NCBI GenBank assembly: GCA_007131525.1
Contig: SLQK01000205.1
Coordinates: 1 to 7,628, forward strand
Source: Nitriliruptoraceae bacterium
Lineage (GTDB): Bacteria > Actinomycetota > Nitriliruptoria > Nitriliruptorales > Nitriliruptoraceae
DNA length: 7,628 bases
Reading direction: 5' to 3'
Positions 1-7,628 of this stretch are shown here, one piece after another; within the stretch, counting starts at the first letter, position 1; each line of letters starts with the position of its first letter. A model generated the notes under the pieces. That model ran no database searches. It was not told where the DNA came from and saw only the letters and a list, made by a program, of their open reading frames with translations. The position numbers and the translations under genes were made by a program.

Positions 1-180
1 GACGGCCCACAGGTCGGCGTCGGAGCCCTCCGGCACCGCGTTGGCATGGGCCATCACCGCCTGCTCGTCGGCGGTGAGCATCTCCTCGGCGTCCGCGGGC
101 GCCAGGGCGTCGTCCTCGGGCACGGTGTCGGGGCCGTCGGCCCGCGTGTCCGCTCGGCCGGGCTGGTCCTGGTCGGTCAC
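1..180 (-). CDS. Unrecognised acidic protein, N-terminal 60 residues (partial)
   Basis: A leftward reading frame opens at a GTG (178-180) and stays open to the window edge, showing 60 residues. The start is chosen because a perfect AGGAGG Shine-Dalgarno (complement of 186-191) sits 5 nt upstream. The stop of lepA lies only 30 nt upstream, so the two genes are probably co-transcribed. The visible protein begins VTDQDQPGRAD and is rich in Asp, Glu and Ala, as expected of a disordered acidic N-terminal tail. It then gives a possible helix (EEMLTADEQAVMAHANAV) and ends at DADLWAV. No signal peptide, membrane span or catalytic motif is visible in this part. In other bacteria lepA is often followed by lepB (signal peptidase) or hemW. 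Nothing here proves either; the radical-SAM cysteine motif of HemW is absent so far. Function unassigned; that it is a real gene is fairly secure from the ribosome binding site and spacing. Confidence 0.7.
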   Translation of the reverse strand, partial: MTDQDQPGRADTRADGPDTVPEDDALAPADAEEMLTADEQAVMAHANAVPEGSDADLWAV

Positions 181-210
181 GTGGGCCTCCTCGCGCGGTG
201 GTGCCGGCCG

Positions 211-2061
<1,851 letters not shown>

Positions 2062-2241
2062 GTCGGCGAGGGGCCTTCCACGTCCGGAGGGGACGCATGG
2101 GGTGAGACGGAGGCCGCGGTGGGAACGCGCACCGGTCCGTGGGTAGCGTCCGCAGGGTATCGGCGCGGTGGTGCCCGCCGACGTGGTCGCCACCACGGCG
2201 GCCACCGGCGCCGTCACCCGTGGAGGAGCTGGAGGACCGAC
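2062..2241. other. Divergent intergenic region between lepA and the dehydrogenase gene
   Basis: This 180-bp spacer must hold the start signals of both the leftward lepA and the rightward dehydrogenase gene. I see no convincing -35/-10 pair for either. A TACCCT on the minus strand (complement of 2154-2159) could be a lepA -10, but no TTG-type -35 lies at the right distance. On the plus strand, TAGCGT (2144-2149) is an equally weak -10 candidate. The clearest structure is the inverted repeat at 2182-2197, listed separately. The dehydrogenase has a GGAGG ribosome binding site at 2231-2235. Confidence 0.6.
2182..2197. promoter_or_regulatory. Inverted repeat CGTGGT-CGCC-ACCACG, possible operator
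   Basis: A perfect 6-bp inverted repeat with a 4-bp centre lies 45-60 bp upstream of the dehydrogenase GTG. After a 3-nt one-sided interruption it is extended by CCGC (2175-2178) against GCGG (2198-2201). It could be a binding site for a dimeric regulator acting on one or both divergent genes, or a hairpin in the dehydrogenase leader. Short GC-rich repeats arise by chance in such DNA, so the call is tentative. Confidence 0.3.
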
Positions 2242-3294
2242 GTGCAGGCGCTGGTGTTCGACGGGCCGGGGCGCATCCGCTACGAGCCGCAACGTCGGGA
2301 CCCGGACCTGTGCGCGCCCACCGACGCCATCGTGGAGGTCGAGGTGGCCGGCCTGTGCGGCTCGGATCTCCACCCCTACCTGGGGCGCGAGCCCGCTGCC
2401 GCGGGGGTCGTCCCGGGACACGAGGTGGTGGGGCGGGTCCTCGCGGTCGGCACCGAGGTGGCCGAGCGCCGGGTCGGTGAGCGGGTGCTGGTCCCCTTCT
2501 CGACCTCCTGCGGCCGCTGTGCCCGGTGCGCGGCGGGCCTGACCGCCCGGTGTGAGCGAGGGGCGCTGTTCGGCTACGGACCACCCGACGACCCCGCCGC
2601 AGGGCTGGACGGCGGGCAGGCGGAGCGGCTCCGGGTCCCCTGGGCGGACGCCAGCCTGCGGCTCGTGCCCGCCTGGATGGACGACCCGACCGCGCTGCTG
2701 TGCTCCGACAACCTGCCCACCGCCTGGGAGGCGGTGGCGCGAGCGGACCCGCGTCCTGGTCGCGCCCTGGTCGTGGTGGGCCTCGGCGCCGTCGGTCTGT
2801 GTGCGGTGGCCGTCGCGCGGGCACACCAGGTCGAGCCGGTGGTGGCGATCGATCCCGTCCCCGACCGCCGCGCCCGCGCCGTCGCTCTCGGCGCCGACCT
2901 GGCCCTGGCCCCCGAGGACGCCCTGGCGGCGGGCGTCCTGGACGGCGGGGCTCCCGCCGTCGTCGAGGCCTCCGGCAGCGCCGACGGCCAGCGGCTGGCC
3001 TTCCGCCTGACCGAGCCCGGCGGGAGCTGCTCGGTGATCGCCGTCCAGACCGACGAACGCTTCGCCTTCTCCCCGACCGAGGCCTACGACCGCAACCTCA
3101 CCCTGCGGTTCGGTCGCGCCAACGTGCTGGTGACCCTCCCGCTGGTCGTGACAGCTCTGGCCGACGGTCGCCTGCGCTCCCCGGCCGAGGTCTGCGTCAC
3201 CCACCCCGACGTCGCGCTGCGCGACGGCCCCGAGGCCTACGCCCGCTTCGCGGCACGGGAGCCCGGGCTCGTCAAGGTCGCCTTCCGTCCCTGA
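2242..3294 (+). CDS. Zinc-dependent NAD dehydrogenase, formaldehyde-dehydrogenase-like MDR family
   Basis: A complete 350-residue medium-chain dehydrogenase/reductase. The GTG start (2242-2244) follows GGAGG with a 6-nt spacer, and VQALVFDGPG is a typical family N-terminus. Catalytic zinc ligands are visible: Cys39 in GLCGSD, His60-Glu61 in the GHE motif, and Asp156 in LLCSDNLPTAWEA. Asp as last ligand, together with FGYG, GGQAE (124-128) and NLTLRFGR, marks the formaldehyde-dehydrogenase-like branch rather than the horse-liver type (Cys) or sorbitol type (Glu). The four structural-zinc cysteines are intact at 90, 93, 96 and 104. The Rossmann motif GLGAVG is at 180-185, and Asp204 at the end of the second beta strand predicts NAD over NADP. 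It should oxidise an alcohol, an aldehyde hydrate or an adduct of one in the cytosol. The substrate cannot be read from sequence, and formaldehyde is only one option. It looks like a single-gene unit, divergent from lepA. Confidence 0.92.
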   Translation: MQALVFDGPGRIRYEPQRRDPDLCAPTDAIVEVEVAGLCGSDLHPYLGREPAAAGVVPGHEVVGRVLAVGTEVAERRVGERVLVPFSTSCGRCARCAAGLTARCERGALFGYGPPDDPAAGLDGGQAERLRVPWADASLRLVPAWMDDPTALLCSDNLPTAWEAVARADPRPGRALVVVGLGAVGLCAVAVARAHQVEPVVAIDPVPDRRARAVALGADLALAPEDALAAGVLDGGAPAVVEASGSADGQRLAFRLTEPGGSCSVIAVQTDERFAFSPTEAYDRNLTLRFGRANVLVTLPLVVTALADGRLRSPAEVCVTHPDVALRDGPEAYARFAAREPGLVKVAFRP

Positions 3295-3298
3295 CGCG

Positions 3299-3342
3299 CC
3301 CGGGGGTCCCCGGGGTGGCGGACGCCGCCGACACCGTCGGCG
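3299..3342 (+). terminator. Two GC-rich hairpins after the dehydrogenase stop, possible terminator
   Basis: Five bases after the TGA, CCCGGG-GGTC-CCCGGG (3299-3314) forms a 6-bp all-GC stem with a 4-nt loop. A second stem, CGCCGAC-ACC-GTCGGCG (3326-3342), has 7 bp and a 3-nt loop. Neither is followed by a T tract. Their position fits the U-less hairpin terminators proposed for high-GC actinobacteria, but function is inferred from place and shape only. Confidence 0.4.
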
Positions 3343-3365
3343 ACGACCACGCCCCGGCGGGCCGG

Positions 3366-3395
3366 TTGCCGGGGTCACGAGCCCGCTGGTACCGT
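3366..3395 (+). promoter_or_regulatory. Likely rpsT promoter (TTGCCG - 18 bp - TACCGT, extended -10)
   Basis: A -35 box TTGCCG (3366-3371) is separated by 18 bp from TACCGT (3390-3395), which fits the TANNNT -10 consensus of housekeeping-sigma promoters. A TG at 3387-3388, one base before the box, makes it an extended -10. Transcription would start near 3402, giving a leader of about 227 nt before rpsT. This is the best promoter match I see in the window. Confidence 0.5.
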
Positions 3396-3510
3396 TCCCC
3401 TCCGCCGTCCGTGCGCGGCTCCCCTGTCGTGCCCGACGACCCACCAGGATCCGGCCGGAGGGCAGCGCGGCGACGCAGCCCACCACGGTCCGCGACGGTG
3501 CGGCCCCGAT

Positions 3511-3610
3511 CGTGCCACCGCCGATCCCCCCGCTCGCCACCGGGTGCCGGCTCCCTCCCACGAGCTCCGCCCACGCCCGACGCCCCGCACCGCACCACCG
3601 GTGCCACAGC
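3511..3610 (+). promoter_or_regulatory. C-rich, G-poor segment of the rpsT leader (possible Rho loading region)
   Basis: By hand count these 100 nt hold 56 C and 24 G, with long pyrimidine runs such as CTCCCTCCCA (3551-3560) and CGATCCCCC (3522-3530). The segment ends just before the rpsT ribosome binding site. Unstructured C-over-G RNA is what Rho factor loads on, so transcription of rpsT could be attenuated here. That role is inference from composition only. Confidence 0.25.
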
Positions 3611-3628
3611 CCAAGGAACGAACCCCGC

Positions 3629-3889
3629 ATGGCCAACATCCAGTCACAGATGAAGCGCAACCGACAGAACGAGACCCGTCGGGCCCGCAACAAGCGCGTG
3701 CGTTCGGCGCTGAAGACCGACGTCCGCCGCTTCCGTGACGCCGTCGCCGCGGGTGACAAGGACGCCGCGACCGAGGCGTTCCAGGTGGCATCCCGGTCCC
3801 TGGACAAGGCCGCCACCAAGGGCATCGTCCACCGCAACACCGCTGCGAACCGCAAGTCCGGCATGGCGAAGCAGCTCTCCGCGCTGTGA
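3629..3889 (+). CDS. rpsT: 30S ribosomal protein S20
   Basis: A complete 86-residue protein, the normal length for bacterial S20, which binds 16S rRNA and helps early 30S assembly. The N-terminus MANIQSQMKRNRQNE matches the conserved MANI(K/Q)SQ.KR start, and RNKRVRSALKT (20-30) is the usual basic helix. The C-terminal part has KAATKGIVHRNTAANRKSGMAK with its conserved Lys/Arg residues, typical of S20's long helices. The ATG at 3629 is preceded by AAGGAA (3613-3618) with a 10-nt spacer; the frame is open further upstream, but that extension has no S20 similarity. In E. coli S20 represses its own translation, so feedback through the long leader here is conceivable but unproven. The gene appears monocistronic, with hairpins directly after its stop. 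The opposite-orientation proximity to lepA is common in actinobacteria. Confidence 0.98.
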   Translation: MANIQSQMKRNRQNETRRARNKRVRSALKTDVRRFRDAVAAGDKDAATEAFQVASRSLDKAATKGIVHRNTAANRKSGMAKQLSAL

Positions 3890-3898
3890 GCATCGCGG

Positions 3899-3917
3899 CC
3901 CGTCGACCGACGGGTCT
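3899..3917 (+). terminator. Hairpin after rpsT, candidate terminator
   Basis: CCCGTC-GACC-GACGGG (3899-3914) starts 10 nt after the rpsT stop. It forms a 6-bp stem with a 4-nt loop and is followed by TCT, a very short T-rich tail. Position and compactness suit an rpsT terminator. Confidence 0.45.
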
Positions 3918-3932
3918 GCCGAGCGACCACCT

Positions 3933-3960
3933 GGCGCCCCGCGGGGCGCCATCGTCGTGT
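3933..3960 (+). terminator. Second hairpin after rpsT: 18-bp perfect palindrome plus T-containing tail
   Basis: Positions 3933-3950 (GGCGCCCCGCGGGGCGCC) are a perfect palindrome that can fold as a 7-bp all-GC stem with a CGCG loop. The next ten bases, ATCGTCGTGT, carry four T residues. Together with the hairpin at 3899 it may form a tandem terminator separating rpsT from the glutamate dehydrogenase gene. A DNA-binding site is the alternative. Confidence 0.45.
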
Positions 3961-4017
3961 CCGGGACGGCCCTGGCCCGAGCGCCCGCGGTCCCTCCCAC
4001 CTCCGGTCGCAGCGGCC

Positions 4018-4023
4018 TAGGGT
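4018..4023 (+). promoter_or_regulatory. Possible -10 box (TAGGGT) of the glutamate dehydrogenase gene
   Basis: TAGGGT fits the actinobacterial TANNNT -10 consensus and lies 24 nt before the ATG. Transcription would begin near 4030, leaving a leader of under 20 nt. No TTG-like -35 is present at 16-19 bp upstream, so the promoter would be -35-weak or activator-dependent. Tentative. Confidence 0.3.
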
Positions 4024-4047
4024 CGGTCCTGGATTATCCGTGCGACG

Positions 4048-7000
4048 ATGGACGGCGACGTGACCGATCCGGCGACTGCCCCCGCGCAGCTGCACGCGGC
4101 GATCGCTGCGAGCGACCACCCCAGGCCGGCCCTGCTGTCCTCCCTGGCCGACGCTGCGCTCCGGCGGGCGCCCGACCACGTCCTCGCGCAGGACACCGAC
4201 GATGTCGTCGACCGACTGGCGGGCATCCTGGCAGCGCTCGACGTCCGCGCAGCGGGTGAGCTGCACATCGCGGTCCGGCCCTGGCAGGAAACCCCCGGCC
4301 ACGCCACCGTGGAGGTGATCTGGGAGGACCGGCCCTTCCTGCTGTCGACGATCACGACGCAGGTGGTCACCAGCGGCCTCGAGGTCCGCGGCATCTTCCA
4401 CCCCATCCTCGGGCTCCAGCTCGACGATGAGGGCCACGTCGACGACGTCGTGCCCGCCCGGACCGCAGCGCACCGGCTGTCGGTGATCCAGTTGGACGTC
4501 AGCGGCCTCGCCGACGACGACGAAGCCGCCAGCGAGGCGCTCCGCGACCGGCTGCGGTCCGACCTCGAGGACGTGGCGGTCGTCACCGCGGATCACGCCG
4601 CGATGCGCGCCGAGATCGAAGCGGCGGCCGCCGCCCTGGCGACCGGCGACCCCCGCGACGCCGAGGTGGCCGCGTTCCTTGCCTGGCTGTTGGACGACAA
4701 CCTGCTGCTACTCGGGGTGGCGACCCAGCCGGACCGACCTGAGGCAGCACCCGACCGCACCTTCGGCCTGCTGCGGGACGAGGACCGCCGCCGGTCCCTG
4801 CTCGCCGACATCGGTGCCGCCCCCGCCTGCGACGACCTGCCACGTCTGACCGCCTCGCGGACGCGACGGCGATCGACGGTCCAGCGCCGTGCGCCGATCG
4901 AGGTGTTCGACGTCGCGGTCCCTGACCGCACCCGCCGCGACCCGCACGGGGCTGGCACGGACGATGAGCCCGAGCCGGGTGCTGACGGCAGCCGCATCCG
5001 GGTGCTCGGCCTGCTGACACGCAAGGGCATCGCCGAGCCCGTCCGCAACACCCCCGTGCTCCGCCGCCGATTGCGTCAGGTCCTCGAGGTGGAGGACGTC
5101 GTCGACGGCTCCCACGACGCCATCACGCTGATCACCCTGGCCCATGCGATCCCCAAGGACGAGCTGCTGCGCTCGACGCGGGCCAGCTTCCGCGAGCTGC
5201 TGGTCGGGCTCCTGCAGGCCGAGCAGCACCGGGAGGTGTCCGCCTTCGCCTGTCCGCACCGCCCGAGCGGCACCGTCTCCGTCCTCGTCGCCCTCCCCCG
5301 CGAACGCTGGAGCCCCGAGCTCGCGCGGCGCCTGCGCACCGTGCTCAGCGAGCGCTTCGAGGCGACGGGTGTCGAGGTGGACGCCTCGATCGACCTCCAG
5401 CGCGACGCGATCACGCGGTACCTGCTGGAGCTGCACGCCCCCGACGACCCCGTGACGTGGGACCAGCTCGTCCCGGAGCGGGCGGTGGACCTCGATCGGA
5501 CGATCGCCGACCTCGCCCGGCCCTGGGAGGAGACGGTGGTCGGTGAGCTGGCCGCCCGCATGGGTCCCGGGCCGGCCGAGACCGTCGGACGGACGATCGT
5601 CGCCCGGCTGCCACGCTCCTACCGGGACGTCACCGACCCGCTGGAGGCGGTCACCGACGTCCGGCTGCTGGCGGAGACGCTCGGCGGAGCATCCTCGCTG
5701 CTGGTCTGGCTCCGAGCGGCGCCCTCGCAGCATGCGGCCGACACCGTGGCCGACGGGGACCACACCGCCGGCTACGCCTCCTCGGCGCCGGTGCGCCTCC
5801 TCGCCGCCAAGCGCGGCGGCACCCTCGAGCTGTCGGCCTTCCTCCCCATCCTGGAGAGCCTCGGGCTGACGATCGTGGACGAGGTGCCCCACCCACTGAC
5901 CGATGGCAGCGGCCCCGCGGCCACGCTGCACGACTTCGGTGTGCGGGCGAGCGGACTCGATCCGGCGCGGGACGGCCCCCGGGTGGCCGACGCGATCCTG
6001 GCCGCCTGGCGTGGCCACCTCGAGGTCGATCCCCTCAACAAGCTGGTCGTGGTCTCCCGCCTCGACTGGTACGACATCTCCATCCTCCGGGCCTACCGGC
6101 GGCTCCGCAGGCAGCTCGGGACCCCCTACACCCCGTCCTACGTCGACACCATCCTGGTGTCGCACCCCGACACGGTCCACGCCCTGGTCGACCACATCCA
6201 CGCCCGCCTCGACCCCCACCGGCCGGCGAGCGCACCGGCCGCCGAGCAGACCAGGGCGGCGGTGCTCTCGGAGCTCGACCAGCTGGAGCGGCTCGACCAC
6301 GACCGCATCCTCCGCCGGCTGCTGGAGCTGATCGACGCCACGCTGCGGACCAACGCCTTCCGGGCCGACGCCCGGGCCGACGACACCGGCGAACCCTACG
6401 TCGCGCTGAAGATCGACCCCTCGCTGGTCTCCGATGCGCCGCAGCCGCGGCCCTACCGGGAGGTCTTCGTCCACTCGCCGCGGGTCGAAGGGGTCCACCT
6501 TCGCAGCGGCCCGGTGTCCCGCGGAGGTCTGCGGTGGTCCGACCGTCGCGACGACGTCCGCAACGAGGTGCTCGACCTCGTCAAGGCACAGGTGCTGAAG
6601 AACGCCGTCATCGTCCCCTCGGGTGCCAAGGGCGGGTTCGTGCTCACCCGCGAACCATCCGACGCCGCTGCGGCCCCCGCCGAAGCCCGCCGGCAGTACG
6701 TCACCTTCATCCGGGGTCTGCTCGACGTCACCGACGACCTCGACGGCGACCGGGTCGTCCCGCCGCCCGATGTCGTCCGCCACGATGGTGACGACCCCTA
6801 CCTCGTCGTGGCCGCCGACCGTGGCACCGCCACCTTCTCCGATCTGGCCAACGAGGTGGCCGCGCGGTACGGGTTCTGGCTCGATGACGCCTTCGCCTCG
6901 GGTGGCCAGCACGGCTACGACCACAAGCGCTACGGCGTCACCGCCAAGGGCGCCTGGGTCGCGGTGACCGCGCACTTCCGAGAGCTCGACATCGACGTCG

Positions 7001-7628
7001 CCACCGACCCGATCACGGTGACCGGTATCGGTGACATGTCCGGCGACGTGTTCGGCAACGGCCTGCTCCGATCACGCAGCGTCCGGCTGGTGGCCGCCTT
7101 CGACCACCGCCACGTGTTCCTCGACCCCGACCCGGACCCGGAGCTGAGCTTCGCGGAGCGGCAGCGCCTCTACGACCTCCCGGGGTCGAGCTGGAGCCAC
7201 TACGACCCCGGGGCCCTCTCCCCCGGCGCGATGATCGTGCCGCGCGCCGCCAAGCGGGTCGAGCTCACCGACGAGGTCCGAACGCTGCTTCGGGTCGAGG
7301 CCACCGAGCTCACGCCGCCGGAGCTGGTCCGTGCGGTGCTGCGGGCCCCGGTCGACCTGCTGTTCGCCGGCGGCATCGGGACCTACATCCGCGCGACCAG
7401 CGAGCCCGAGAGCGAGCTCGGGGACCGCGCCAACGCCGACGTCCGGGTCGAGGCCTCCACCGTGCGGGCACGGGTCATCGGCGAGGGAGCCAACCTCGCG
7501 GTGACCCAGCGCGCCCGGATCGAGCTCGCCCGCCGGGGCACCCTGGTGAACCAGGACGCGATCGACAACGCAGCCGGGGTCGCCACCTCCGACCTGGAGG
7601 TGAACCTGAAGATCCTGCTCCGCACGGC
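4048..7628 (+). CDS. gdh: NAD-specific glutamate dehydrogenase, large (180-kDa) class, N-terminal 1193 residues (partial)
   Basis: Oxidatively deaminates L-glutamate to 2-oxoglutarate and ammonia with NAD, in the cytosol. The frame is uninterrupted from the ATG at 4048 to the window edge; the family is about 1600 residues, so roughly 400 C-terminal ones lie outside. ACT-like regulatory segments are recognisable near residues 72-135 (RPFLLSTITTQVV), about 385-450, and about 575-635 (ending LHDFGVR). A helical region follows (DPLNKLVVVSRLDWYDISILRAY). The catalytic core shows GPVSRGGLRWSDR (821-833), Lys851 in LKNAV, catalytic Lys861 in GAKGGF, FASGGQHGYDHK (949-960), GIGDMSGDVFGNG (993-1005), AAFDHRH (1016-1022), GGIGTY (1108-1113) and GEGANLAVTQ (1145-1154), so it looks active. 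An Asp/Arg/Pro-rich linker near 292-315 seems longer than usual. The start is not certain: no Shine-Dalgarno precedes the ATG, and the in-frame GTG at 4060 is an alternative. Confidence 0.96.
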   Translation, partial: MDGDVTDPATAPAQLHAAIAASDHPRPALLSSLADAALRRAPDHVLAQDTDDVVDRLAGILAALDVRAAGELHIAVRPWQETPGHATVEVIWEDRPFLLSTITTQVVTSGLEVRGIFHPILGLQLDDEGHVDDVVPARTAAHRLSVIQLDVSGLADDDEAASEALRDRLRSDLEDVAVVTADHAAMRAEIEAAAAALATGDPRDAEVAAFLAWLLDDNLLLLGVATQPDRPEAAPDRTFGLLRDEDRRRSLLADIGAAPACDDLPRLTASRTRRRSTVQRRAPIEVFDVAVPDRTRRDPHGAGTDDEPEPGADGSRIRVLGLLTRKGIAEPVRNTPVLRRRLRQVLEVEDVVDGSHDAITLITLAHAIPKDELLRSTRASFRELLVGLLQAEQHREVSAFACPHRPSGTVSVLVALPRERWSPELARRLRTVLSERFEATGVEVDASIDLQRDAITRYLLELHAPDDPVTWDQLVPERAVDLDRTIADLARPWEETVVGELAARMGPGPAETVGRTIVARLPRSYRDVTDPLEAVTDVRLLAETLGGASSLLVWLRAAPSQHAADTVADGDHTAGYASSAPVRLLAAKRGGTLELSAFLPILESLGLTIVDEVPHPLTDGSGPAATLHDFGVRASGLDPARDGPRVADAILAAWRGHLEVDPLNKLVVVSRLDWYDISILRAYRRLRRQLGTPYTPSYVDTILVSHPDTVHALVDHIHARLDPHRPASAPAAEQTRAAVLSELDQLERLDHDRILRRLLELIDATLRTNAFRADARADDTGEPYVALKIDPSLVSDAPQPRPYREVFVHSPRVEGVHLRSGPVSRGGLRWSDRRDDVRNEVLDLVKAQVLKNAVIVPSGAKGGFVLTREPSDAAAAPAEARRQYVTFIRGLLDVTDDLDGDRVVPPPDVVRHDGDDPYLVVAADRGTATFSDLANEVAARYGFWLDDAFASGGQHGYDHKRYGVTAKGAWVAVTAHFRELDIDVATDPITVTGIGDMSGDVFGNGLLRSRSVRLVAAFDHRHVFLDPDPDPELSFAERQRLYDLPGSSWSHYDPGALSPGAMIVPRAAKRVELTDEVRTLLRVEATELTPPELVRAVLRAPVDLLFAGGIGTYIRATSEPESELGDRANADVRVEASTVRARVIGEGANLAVTQRARIELARRGTLVNQDAIDNAAGVATSDLEVNLKILLRT

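Larger units (their letters stand above)
3295..3628. other. Noncoding region between dehydrogenase and rpsT: terminator-like hairpins, promoter, long leader
   Basis: This 334-bp stretch holds no credible gene. Open frames cross it on both strands, but they give Arg/Gly/Pro-rich low-complexity translations with no ribosome binding site. From left to right it contains two GC-rich hairpins just after the dehydrogenase stop (3299-3342) and a good promoter (3366-3395). About 230 nt of presumed rpsT leader follows, with a perfect palindrome TCCGGCCGGA (3450-3459) and a strongly C-biased last 100 nt (3511-3610). The rpsT ribosome binding site AAGGAA is at 3613-3618. Confidence 0.7.

Noticed and set aside
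2122..2150. GGAAC...CGTC as an ECF-sigma-type promoter for the dehydrogenase
   Set aside because: The boxes are about 20 nt apart, longer than the usual 15-17 nt spacing, and short motifs like these are frequent in GC-rich DNA.
3272..3607. Small minus-strand open frame (111 codons) between the dehydrogenase and rpsT
   Set aside because: Arg/Gly/Pro-rich translation without family features. It overlaps the end of the dehydrogenase and the rpsT promoter, and nothing supports translation.
4031..4039. GGATTATCC near the glutamate dehydrogenase start as an operator
   Set aside because: The arms are only 4 bp, too short to distinguish from chance.
2062..4596. Minus-strand open frame extending lepA upstream by more than 800 codons
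   Set aside because: The added sequence is low-complexity, lies antisense to the dehydrogenase and S20, and LepA proteins begin at the VTYRTERIRNF position. It is open by composition only.
4708..6975. 755-codon minus-strand open frame
   Set aside because: It lies antisense to the glutamate dehydrogenase, whose conserved motifs fix the coding strand. The translation has no recognisable domain.

Overview
The window is ordinary, very GC-rich bacterial chromosome. Codon third positions are almost all G or C, GTG starts are common, and there are TANNNT-type -10 boxes. A divergent lepA next to rpsT and a large (180-kDa class) NAD-glutamate dehydrogenase all point to a high-GC actinobacterium. The exact lineage cannot be read from the sequence. 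I see no mobile element, CRISPR array, tRNA, rRNA or phage gene.

Layout: two genes read leftward. These are an unrecognised acidic protein cut by the left edge (1-180) and, just upstream of it in the same likely operon, lepA/EF4 (211-2061). A 180-bp divergent spacer with an inverted repeat separates lepA from the first rightward gene, a zinc- and NAD-dependent medium-chain dehydrogenase of the formaldehyde-dehydrogenase-like group (2242-3294). A 334-bp noncoding stretch follows, with GC-rich hairpins, a good extended -10 promoter and a long C-rich leader. It leads into rpsT (ribosomal protein S20, 3629-3889). Two compact hairpins follow rpsT. After another short spacer the large glutamate dehydrogenase gene starts at 4048 and runs off the right edge with 1193 codons visible.

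The genes do not form one pathway. lepA and rpsT belong to translation and ribosome function, and they are near neighbours in many actinobacteria. The dehydrogenase between them looks like an independent oxidoreductase unit. The glutamate dehydrogenase is a catabolic, ACT-domain-regulated enzyme linking glutamate to 2-oxoglutarate and ammonia. I found no convincing novel system. The points most worth a second look are the long C-rich rpsT leader, the inverted repeat in the lepA/dehydrogenase divergent region, and the nearly leaderless start of the glutamate dehydrogenase.
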